DNA of 32,984 nt, taken from NCBI RefSeq assembly GCF_000688235.1, contig NZ_JHYO01000037.1:1-32984 (forward strand). Direction: 5' to 3'. The notes beneath the pieces are model-generated. The model did not search any database. It was not told the DNA's origin and was given only the letters and a program-made list of their open reading frames with translations. Every line of letters begins with the position of its first letter. The stretch's first letter is position 1. The translations under genes and the position numbers were made by a program. This document shows positions 27,153 to 32,984 of the stretch, piece by piece. Source of the stretch: Terasakiella pusilla DSM 6293 (GTDB lineage Bacteria; Pseudomonadota; Alphaproteobacteria; Rhodospirillales; Terasakiellaceae).

Positions 27153-28304
27153 ATGATGTTCAAAATTCTCTGTATCGAAGATGAAGATAATCTGCGGCGC
27201 GATATTTGCGAAGAATTGCGCGACACCGGTTATGAGGTGATTGAGGCCGCAGATGGCGTTGAGGGGCTCCACCTTCTTCAGACACAACGTCCCGATTTGG
27301 TTTTGTGTGATATTCGCATGCCAAGGATGGATGGGCATGAATTGCTGTCAAAAGTGCGGACCTGTAATGCCCAGTGGGGCAATGTACCTTTTATTTTCCT
27401 CACAGCCTTTGGGGAACGTGACGATATGTTGAAAGGCTTGCGTGACGGGGCCGATGATTTTCTGACCAAGCCGATTGATTTTGATGTGCTGTTAGTGAGG
27501 GTAGAAACCTGTTTGCGCCAGGTGCGACGTGTCACCAGCCATGCCCAAAACTCCCATGATGAAATTAAAAAGGAGATGGAACGCGCGCATACCATGCAAA
27601 GCGACCTGCTGCCATGCCAAAAGACCATCAAGGATGTGGAGGAAAAAGGCGGACTGGAAATTTCCAGTCACTATGAACCTTCAACGGAGTTGGGCGGGGA
27701 TATGTGGGGGGTGCATCTTTTGGGACCAGACAAAGTGATGTTCTATCTTGTAGATTTTTCGGGGCATGGGATTTCTGCGGCCATGAATACCTTTCGCCTT
27801 CACAGCAAGATTGACAGTGACCCGATTGGCGATAAGTCACCGGCGGCGTATCTTACCCATCTCAACCATTGGATGTGCAATCAGTTGCAGACAGGTCAAT
27901 TTGCAACTGTTCTTTTGGGGGTCTTTGATCGTAAGGCAGGCTATTTTGACTATGCGGCAGCAGGTGCGCGTTCCCCCATCAGGATTAGCTTTTCCGATTA
28001 CTCCATTGAAGTGGGGAATGGTAAGGGAGTACCGCTTGGGATCGCCCAAAATGCGGTATATGAAGACCGGCGGATGAAACTTTCACCTCTGGATAAGTTG
28101 TTTTTTTATAGTGATGCATTGATCGAACATGGTCGAAAAGAGAACTTGTCTTTAGGGCAGGATGGACTTGAAACAATGCTTCTGAACCTCGCTCAATCCC
28201 AGAAAAACATTACGGTTGAGGACATTCTAGCCCCTTTTGTTGCCGTGGCCCCAAAACCGTTAGATGATGATTTGACTGCCATTTGTATTAATTGGAAGAG
28301 TTAG
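27153..28304 (+). CDS. Response regulator with PP2C (SpoIIE/RsbU-like) phosphatase
   Basis: A 383-aa protein. The receiver domain (about 1-120) has the acidic pocket EDE, phospho-acceptor Asp53 in LCDIRMPRMDG, Thr in FLTAFG and Lys in LTKPID. A linker helix carrying MQSDLLP leads to a PP2C domain (about 170-380) with the metal-binding motifs GGDMWG, VDFSGHG and LDDDLTAI. It should dephosphorylate the STAS protein when the receiver is phosphorylated. Start ATG 27153 directly follows the ATPase stop, with GGGGGG/AGGGG upstream; ATG 27156 is equally possible. It is the last gene of the signalling operon. Confidence 0.93.
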   Translation: MMFKILCIEDEDNLRRDICEELRDTGYEVIEAADGVEGLHLLQTQRPDLVLCDIRMPRMDGHELLSKVRTCNAQWGNVPFIFLTAFGERDDMLKGLRDGADDFLTKPIDFDVLLVRVETCLRQVRRVTSHAQNSHDEIKKEMERAHTMQSDLLPCQKTIKDVEEKGGLEISSHYEPSTELGGDMWGVHLLGPDKVMFYLVDFSGHGISAAMNTFRLHSKIDSDPIGDKSPAAYLTHLNHWMCNQLQTGQFATVLLGVFDRKAGYFDYAAAGARSPIRISFSDYSIEVGNGKGVPLGIAQNAVYEDRRMKLSPLDKLFFYSDALIEHGRKENLSLGQDGLETMLLNLAQSQKNITVEDILAPFVAVAPKPLDDDLTAICINWKS

Positions 28305-28395
28305 TTTGTAGGGGGTTATGCTGTATATTAGGATGACTCTAAAAAAATAACATTGCAAATCCGTAAAATTTTACTGAATTTCACCTTTTTTGTTT

Positions 28396-28424
28396 TTGAG
28401 TTTCTTATCTGATTGCAGTATATA
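28396..28424 (+). promoter_or_regulatory. Likely sigma-70 promoter of the split-Aer pair
   Basis: TTGAGT (28396-28401) is followed after exactly 17 bp by TATATA (28419-28424). It lies about 118 bp upstream of the PAS gene in a 237-bp AT-rich intergenic region. The rest of that region shows no gene. Confidence 0.5.
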
Positions 28425-28541
28425 ACAGCAAAAATTAAGCTAAAGTATTACTTCTTATGGCTCTAACAAAAGTTTAATTTGGGCGGTGCTACTTTCTAAA
28501 AAATACGCACTTCTCTGGTTGAATAGAAAAGGGGGACGTTA

Positions 28542-29069
28542 ATGGCGGAAAACTCAGCGGCTTTGACAGGTAGAGAGCGAACATTCGCTCGTGACGAAAT
28601 TATCGTCAGTAAAACAGATACCAAAGGGCGATTGATCTATACAAACCAAACCTTTTTACAGGTTGCCGACTACACGGAAGCGGAAGTTATAGGTCAGCCC
28701 CATAGTATGATCCGTCATCCGGATATGCCGCGTTGTGTCTTTAAACTGCTATGGGACACGATTTCCGAAGGACGTGAGTTGTTTGCCTATGTGGTCAACC
28801 GCACTAAATTTGGTGATCACTATTGGGTTCTTGCTCATGTTACGCCGACATTTGACGAAGATGGGAAAACAATTAAAGGTTATCATTCTAATCGACGGGT
28901 GCCAAACCCCGGTTCGTTAGAGATTATTAAACCCCTTTATGCAGAGCTGAAAGCGGAAGAAGACCGTCATTCGAACCGTAAAGACGGGATGAATGCGGCC
29001 TATCAAATGTTGCTCGGTAAACTCGCAGAAGCAGGAATGGAATACGATGAATTTATTCTCTCGATCTAG
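28542..29069 (+). CDS. Soluble Aer-like PAS-domain protein
   Basis: A 175-aa cytoplasmic PAS protein close to the sensor domain of the aerotaxis receptor Aer. IRHPDMP (Arg58, His59, Asp61) matches the FAD-binding residues Arg57, His58 and Asp60 of E. coli Aer, and NRTKFGDHYWVLAHVTP aligns well. The FAD-contacting Trp79 of Aer is replaced here by Leu80 or Phe81. There are no membrane helices; the C-terminal part (about 130-175) is helical. Start ATG 28542 has GGGGG. Its last 23 bases overlap the following chemoreceptor gene, so the two are translationally coupled and probably form a two-protein redox/energy-taxis receptor. Confidence 0.9.
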   Translation: MAENSAALTGRERTFARDEIIVSKTDTKGRLIYTNQTFLQVADYTEAEVIGQPHSMIRHPDMPRCVFKLLWDTISEGRELFAYVVNRTKFGDHYWVLAHVTPTFDEDGKTIKGYHSNRRVPNPGSLEIIKPLYAELKAEEDRHSNRKDGMNAAYQMLLGKLAEAGMEYDEFILSI

Positions 29070-30345
29070 ATCAGAACGAGTTATGGTCTTTTCGCTTATT
29101 GTTTCTGTGGCTGTTGCAATTTACCTGTTTGTTGAATTCGGGCCGGTTGCCGGTGGTATAGCCGCACTTAGTGTCATCGTTCAGGTCTTTGCTCTGCGCG
29201 CGATCATTACGGCGAACAATATGGTCGAAAAGACCCGTCAGGTTATGACGCAGGCGGCAGCAGGTCGTCTGGACGTGCGCGTACTGGATATCCGTGGCAG
29301 AAGCACGGTGTCGCAATTGATGCACGACACAAACCATTTGCTTGACCAGACAGAAGCTTTTGCCCGTGAAGCAGGGGCGGCACTGGAATACGCATCAAAG
29401 GGCAAGTATTTTCGCAAAATTCTGTTACGCGGGATTACAGGTGACTTTATCAATTACGCTGCTGTCGTAAACGACGGTCTGGACGCGATGGGTAAAAAGA
29501 CTACAGACTTTGTAAAAAGTGCCAGTGCAATCGGGGCAAATATCAAAGGTGTTGTTCATAATGTCTCCTCTGCGGCGCAAGAGCTTGAAGCCTCAAGTTC
29601 GTCTTTGGGGGATGTTGCCTTGCGCACCAGCAATCAGTCAGAGACTGTCCGTGATGCGGCTGGGAGTGCCTCCAGCAATGTGGAAAGTGTGGCAGCAGCT
29701 ACGGAAGAGTTTAACGCGTCAATCAACGAGATTCATGCCCAAGTGACCCGTTCTGCTGAAATGGCGTCAGAAGCGGTGGGCCGTGCCGGTGATGCAAACG
29801 AGGTGATTGCAACGTTGCATGAAGCCGCCTCGCGTATTGGTGAAGTTGTCAATTTGATCAACGATATTGCGGATCAGACCAACATGCTTGCCCTGAACGC
29901 AACCATCGAAGCCGCCCGCGCAGGTGAAGCCGGTAAAGGTTTTGTGGTCGTTGCCGGGGAAGTGAAAAATCTGGCAAATCAGACGTCACGGGCGACAGAG
30001 GAGATCACAACTCAAGTGACTTCCATGCAACGCGCTACAGATTCAGCGGTTGATGCGATCCAGAAAATCACACAGATGATTGAAGCAATTGACGAAACCG
30101 CAGGCCAAATTGCAACTACCGTTGAGCAGCAGTCTGCGGTCGTGAGCGAGATTAGCCAGAACTCCCAGTATGCGGTTGGCAAAGTGCGCACGGTCGCCGA
30201 TACCATTGGTGATGTCGCAACCGGCGCGTCAGAGTCAAGCAGTGCGGTCGGGGAGATCCAGTCGGCCTCTGCGGAGCTGGCAAAACAGGCACAGGTGCTG
30301 TCTGATGACGTAAATGCCTTTGTGGAAAGTGTGGTGCGCGGCTAA
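29047..30345 (+). CDS. Membrane chemoreceptor without periplasmic domain, Aer partner
   Basis: A 432-aa methyl-accepting chemotaxis protein. Two adjacent N-terminal hydrophobic helices (VMVFSLIVSVAVAIYLFVEF, then GGIAALSVIVQVFALRAIIT) leave almost no periplasmic loop, so it cannot sense external ligands itself. HAMP-like segments follow (about 60-150), then a signalling hairpin with [20 protein letters not shown] and [21 protein letters not shown]. Start ATG 29047 lies inside the end of the PAS gene, with AGGAATGGA upstream; earlier in-frame starts would duplicate PAS coding without support. It ends with a bidirectional terminator. Function inferred: output half of a split Aer receptor. Confidence 0.9.
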   Translation: MNLFSRSRSERVMVFSLIVSVAVAIYLFVEFGPVAGGIAALSVIVQVFALRAIITANNMVEKTRQVMTQAAAGRLDVRVLDIRGRSTVSQLMHDTNHLLDQTEAFAREAGAALEYASKGKYFRKILLRGITGDFINYAAVVNDGLDAMGKKTTDFVKSASAIGANIKGVVHNVSSAAQELEASSSSLGDVALRTSNQSETVRDAAGSASSNVESVAAATEEFNASINEIHAQVTRSAEMASEAVGRAGDANEVIATLHEAASRIGEVVNLINDIADQTNMLALNATIEAARAGEAGKGFVVVAGEVKNLANQTSRATEEITTQVTSMQRATDSAVDAIQKITQMIEAIDETAGQIATTVEQQSAVVSEISQNSQYAVGKVRTVADTIGDVATGASESSSAVGEIQSASAELAKQAQVLSDDVNAFVESVVRG

Positions 30346-30371
30346 GCAACCCCCGTCACGCTACAAACATG

Positions 30372-30408
30372 AAAAAAGGACGCTGGCAGGGATGTCAGCG
30401 TCCTTTTT
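30372..30408. terminator. Bidirectional Rho-independent terminator
   Basis: AAAAAGGACGCTG (30373-30385) pairs perfectly with CAGCGTCCTTTTT (30396-30408). It has T-runs on both strands and serves the chemoreceptor gene on the plus strand and pssA on the minus strand. Confidence 0.93.
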
Positions 30409-30426
30409 ATGTGCTGGTGTGACAGC

Positions 30427-31254
30427 TTACTCTTTGTCGTCCTTTTGATGCTCTGGATCATGAATGTCGAGGTCTTCGTCATTCACATCAAACTCACCGC
30501 GTTCGGCGCGTTTTTTCCATGTGCGATAGGACTTCAGGCTGAGCGGAATGCTTCCCAGATAGATCGCACCAATGACCGACAGCATGGCCCAAGGGGCGCT
30601 GACCAGAAAGGCCGCAATCAAACCGACACCAATCATGACCGGCAGCACATAGGCTTGTGCCACTTTTGCCTTTTTAAAGGAAAAGGTCGGGATACGGCTT
30701 ACCATCAATCCGCCGATGGCAATCAAGAAGACGGCTGCCATGGCAGGGTTGCGGAAAAAGTCATCCCCAAACATAAAGGACAGGACCAGCGGATACATGA
30801 TCAGCAAAGCACCTGCAGGGGCGGGCACACCCGTAAAGAAGTTGTTTTCCCATTCCTGCTTGTCCGGGTCTTCCAGGGCGGTGTTGAAGCGCGCAAGGCG
30901 CAAAGCCATGCAGATGGTAAAGAACAGGACAAATACCCAACCGATGCGACCGGCATGTTCCAACGTCCAGAAATAGAGGATCATCGGCGGGGCGACACCA
31001 AAGCTGATAAAGTCGGACAGGGAGTCCAGTTCCGCCCCAAATTTGCTTTGGGCATTCAGCATGCGGGCGACGCGGCCATCCAGCCCGTCAAGGACCGCAG
31101 CGACCACAATCGCAAAAACAGAAGCTTCCCACATTTCGCGGGAAGCAAAGTTGATGGCAGTCATCCCGGCACAAAGCGCCGTGACGGTCAGCATATTAGG
31201 GATCAGACGGTTGATCGGTAATCTTTTTAATCGCGGCGGGCGCTGTTTTATCAT
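30427..31254 (-). CDS. pssA: CDP-diacylglycerol--serine O-phosphatidyltransferase
   Basis: Makes phosphatidylserine from CDP-diacylglycerol and serine in the inner membrane. The complete CDP-alcohol phosphatidyltransferase motif is present: Asp59-Gly60, Ala63-Arg64, then Gly73, Asp77 and Asp81 with the standard spacing. The 275 residues include about seven hydrophobic helices and an acidic C-terminal tail (DVNDEDLDIHDPEHQKDDKE). It begins 16 bp after psd, which performs the next step, so the two form an operon. A bidirectional terminator follows. Confidence 0.96.
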   Translation of the reverse strand: MIKQRPPRLKRLPINRLIPNMLTVTALCAGMTAINFASREMWEASVFAIVVAAVLDGLDGRVARMLNAQSKFGAELDSLSDFISFGVAPPMILYFWTLEHAGRIGWVFVLFFTICMALRLARFNTALEDPDKQEWENNFFTGVPAPAGALLIMYPLVLSFMFGDDFFRNPAMAAVFLIAIGGLMVSRIPTFSFKKAKVAQAYVLPVMIGVGLIAAFLVSAPWAMLSVIGAIYLGSIPLSLKSYRTWKKRAERGEFDVNDEDLDIHDPEHQKDDKE

Positions 31255-31270
31255 CGTCTCTCACTTCGCC

Positions 31271-31984
31271 TTAACGGACTTCGCCGACGCGTGCCGGTTC
31301 AGTTGAATTCATGTCGGCAAGTACGGTTTCCGCAGCTTTGGTTGTTTGACCCAAGCTCACCATAGGTTCCACGCCTTCCGGTAGGTACACATCGACGCGG
31401 CTGCCGAAACGGATCATACCAAAACGTTCCCCAGCTTTCAATTCATCGCCCTCTTTTGTCCAGCAGACAATGCGACGCGCAACCAGACCTGCGATCTGGA
31501 CAAAGGCGATTTCCTTGCCGTCTTTGGTTTCAAGTGACAGGCTCATACGTTCGTTATCAACACTGGCTTTATCCAGCGAGGCATTGAGGAACTTACCCGG
31601 ACGGTAGGCAACTTTTTTAACAACACCATCTAATGGAGAGCGGTTAACGTGAACATTAAAGACGTTCATGAAGACGCAAACGCGGGTGCGTTCTGCATCC
31701 CCCATCCCCAGTTCAGCAGGCGGTGCTGCACGGTCGATCAGCTGGACCACACCGTCAGCCGGGGAAATCACCAGACCTTCGCGAGTCGGTGTGACGCGAT
31801 GCGGGTCACGGAAGAAACAGATACACCAGACGGTCAGGATCGCCCCAACCCAACCAATAGGTTGAACGGCGTTAAACCATTCCAAAGCATAGGCACCTGT
31901 CATCAGGACAAGCGTTAAAATCGCAAAGATAGCGATAAAGGGCCAACCTTCACGGTTGATCGGCACAAAGAGAACTTTCAGCAC
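31271..31984 (-). CDS. psd: Phosphatidylserine decarboxylase proenzyme, short type
   Basis: Converts phosphatidylserine to phosphatidylethanolamine. The 237-aa proenzyme has an N-terminal membrane segment ([19 protein letters not shown]), the conserved [19 protein letters not shown] and the self-cleavage site [11 protein letters not shown], where Ser195 becomes the pyruvoyl group. This is the short Psd class common in alphaproteobacteria, with GS in place of LGST. The start is GTG 31982-31984 with GGAAGAAG upstream. First gene of the psd-pssA operon. Confidence 0.95.
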   Translation of the reverse strand: MLKVLFVPINREGWPFIAIFAILTLVLMTGAYALEWFNAVQPIGWVGAILTVWCICFFRDPHRVTPTREGLVISPADGVVQLIDRAAPPAELGMGDAERTRVCVFMNVFNVHVNRSPLDGVVKKVAYRPGKFLNASLDKASVDNERMSLSLETKDGKEIAFVQIAGLVARRIVCWTKEGDELKAGERFGMIRFGSRVDVYLPEGVEPMVSLGQTTKAAETVLADMNSTEPARVGEVR

Positions 31985-32115
31985 GGTCTTCTTCCATTTG
32001 ACAAGATAAATATTGCACTCTTCGTAACAGGATACGGCAATGGCGTAAAGACGGCTTTTCCTTTTGTTTGTATGAAAGTCCGTGATAGATTGGAAAAAGG
32101 GATATCAATTAGATA

Positions 32116-32652
32116 GTGTGCAAAAAACAAATGCCAACGAAAGCCAGAAGCCTTGTCGAGTTTTCAAATCGTAAAAGCGGGGCGTTAGCGCTAACCGATC
32201 GGATCAATACTGAGGATGGGGCATTAACCCACGCAGTCTGTCGCACGGCAATTGATTTTATGGTGCAGTATCAGGGCTATTGGTTCGCGGTCCATGCGGA
32301 TCAGAGAGACAAGCAGGCGGTTTTGCGCGTGCATGGGATCATCGGGCATTTACCCTACTCGTACCAAAGCTCATTTGCGCGCAGCAGTATTATGACCGTG
32401 GTGAGCCAAGCCAGCCGGGTTGTGCGCGGCAAGGTTCGGATTGATGAAAAACAGCGTATCCTTTTGATTAAAGAAGTGAAGGTGCAAGGCAGTTTGACCC
32501 CACGCGTCATTATGTCGGAAACGGCAAAAGTACTGCTGCAACTGAAACCTTATCTCGAACTGGTCAGCAGCATCCGTCCGCCGCAACAGATCAATAAGTT
32601 TAGCGCGCCGACCCATTATCGTCGGCAGGAAACGCTACCGCCGACGGCTTAA
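32116..32652 (+). CDS. Hypothetical protein
   Basis: A 178-aa soluble protein that I do not recognise. The middle (about 40-150) alternates hydrophobic and polar residues as in a mixed alpha/beta domain (GALTHAVCRTAIDFMVQYQG, VRGKVRIDEKQRILLIKEVK). The C-terminus is Pro-rich (SSIRPPQQINKFSAPTHYRR). PilZ motifs (RxxxR, DxSxxG) were looked for and not found. The start is uncertain: GTG 32116 has AAGGG about 14 bases upstream, and ATG 32131 has no clear site. It is divergent from psd with 131 bp between, and an insertion sequence begins about 100 bp downstream. Confidence 0.6.
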   Translation: MCKKQMPTKARSLVEFSNRKSGALALTDRINTEDGALTHAVCRTAIDFMVQYQGYWFAVHADQRDKQAVLRVHGIIGHLPYSYQSSFARSSIMTVVSQASRVVRGKVRIDEKQRILLIKEVKVQGSLTPRVIMSETAKVLLQLKPYLELVSSIRPPQQINKFSAPTHYRRQETLPPTA

Positions 32653-32665
32653 CACCGTTGAGAGA

Positions 32666-32695
32666 GAAAAAAAGGAAGGTCATAAACACCTTCCT
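32666..32695 (-). terminator. Minus-strand terminator hairpin before the insertion sequence
   Basis: AGGAAGGT (32673-32680) and ACCTTCCT (32688-32695) form an 8-bp stem. On the minus strand a run of T residues follows, so it would stop transcription coming from the right. On the plus strand no T-run follows, although it may still end the hypothetical gene's transcript. Confidence 0.55.
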
Positions 32696-32705
32696 CAGAT
32701 TGCTG

Positions 32706-32735
32706 ACAAAGGTCTCGCCTTGGCGAGGCCTTTGT
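32706..32735. repeat. 14-bp hairpin at the insertion-sequence end
   Basis: ACAAAGGTCTCGCC (32706-32719) and GGCGAGGCCTTTGT (32722-32735) pair over 14 bp with one wobble and a two-base loop, 14 bp before the transposase start. It may sit at or near the left end of the element, or be a terminator shielding the transposase from outside transcription. The IS boundary cannot be fixed without its other end. Confidence 0.55.
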
Positions 32736-32748
32736 GATTCAATGAGGA

Positions 32749-32984
32749 ATGCTTAAAAAACGCGGTCCTCAACAAACGGAACTTGAGATGGTCAGTCTGG
32801 ATAGTCTGGTTCCGTCCAACCATCTTTTGCGCAAAATTGATGCGCATATTGATTTCAGTTTCATTCACGACAAAGTGGCGCCTTTATATTGCGCCGATAA
32901 TGGTCGACCTCCGCTTGATCCGACTATGTTGTTTAAGGCTTTACTGGTCGGTTATCTCTTTGGCATTCGCTCCGAGCGTCAGTT
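32749..32984 (+). CDS. IS1182-type transposase, 5' part, cut by window edge
   Basis: An open frame of 78 codons runs off the right edge from ATG 32749, with TGAGG just upstream. The translation matches the N-terminal DUF772 region of IS1182/IS5-group DDE transposases: LEMVSLDSLVPSNHLLRKID, then GRPPLDPTMLFKALLVGYLF and GIRSERQ. The catalytic acidic residues lie outside the window. It indicates an insertion sequence beginning in the gap after the hypothetical gene. Confidence 0.88.
   Translation, partial: MLKKRGPQQTELEMVSLDSLVPSNHLLRKIDAHIDFSFIHDKVAPLYCADNGRPPLDPTMLFKALLVGYLFGIRSERQ

Noticed and set aside
30409-31221. 270-codon plus-strand frame opposite pssA
   Set aside because: It begins in the terminator region and mirrors the pssA frame; the protein has shadow-type composition.
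32116-32652. PilZ domain for the hypothetical protein
   Set aside because: Neither the RxxxR nor the DxSxxG motif was found in the translation.

Overview
The window looks like chromosomal DNA of an alphaproteobacterium, most likely an aquatic, motile member of the Rhodospirillales (Terasakiella- or Magnetospirillum-like). This placement is inferred from protein style, the mix of chemotaxis, hemerythrin and PAS genes, and moderate GC; no rRNA or marker gene is present to prove it. No rRNA, tRNA or CRISPR array was seen.

Layout. 1-690: the N-terminal half of a tyrosine recombinase running off the left edge and abutting the 3' end of guaA, as expected for the right end of a genomic island inserted at guaA. 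788-12389: mostly housekeeping genes on the minus strand (guaA, a MAPEG protein with a divergent TetR regulator and paired palindromic operators, an orphan ABC-type binding protein, rsmB plus a TSUP permease, guaB, an EamA transporter, rlmE with a Ppx/GppA phosphatase). Among them is a plus-strand DUF2325 gene preceded by a Fur-box-like site. 12598-14703: a dCache chemoreceptor. 15187-19993: a conserved uptake and regulation set of DUF4212 small subunit, sodium:solute symporter, cNMP/CBS/DUF294 protein and DnaQ-like exonuclease, of the type linked to acetate or other organic-acid uptake. 20084-22972: an unknown membrane protein, two bacteriohemerythrins, dusA and dodecin.

23044-28304: a probable four-gene signalling operon. 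It encodes a CHASE-like/3xPAS membrane histidine kinase, a STAS anti-sigma-factor antagonist, an RsbW-type ATPase with an unusual N-terminal extension, and a receiver-PP2C (RsbU/SpoIIE-like) phosphatase. Together these form a complete partner-switching module without a sigma factor beside it. 28542-30345: a split Aer-like pair, a soluble PAS protein carrying the Aer RHPDMP motif and an overlapping membrane chemoreceptor. 30427-31984: psd-pssA for phosphatidylethanolamine synthesis. 32116-32652: an unrecognised protein. 32749 to the right edge: the start of an IS1182-type transposase.

The strongest candidates for new biology are the partner-switching operon with its pseudo-receiver-like ATPase, the possible iron control of the Cys/His-rich DUF2325 protein, the EF-hand-like loop in the symporter, and the guaA-anchored island whose integrase has no ordinary start codon. 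Most genes belong to known families; the novelty lies in arrangement and regulation.
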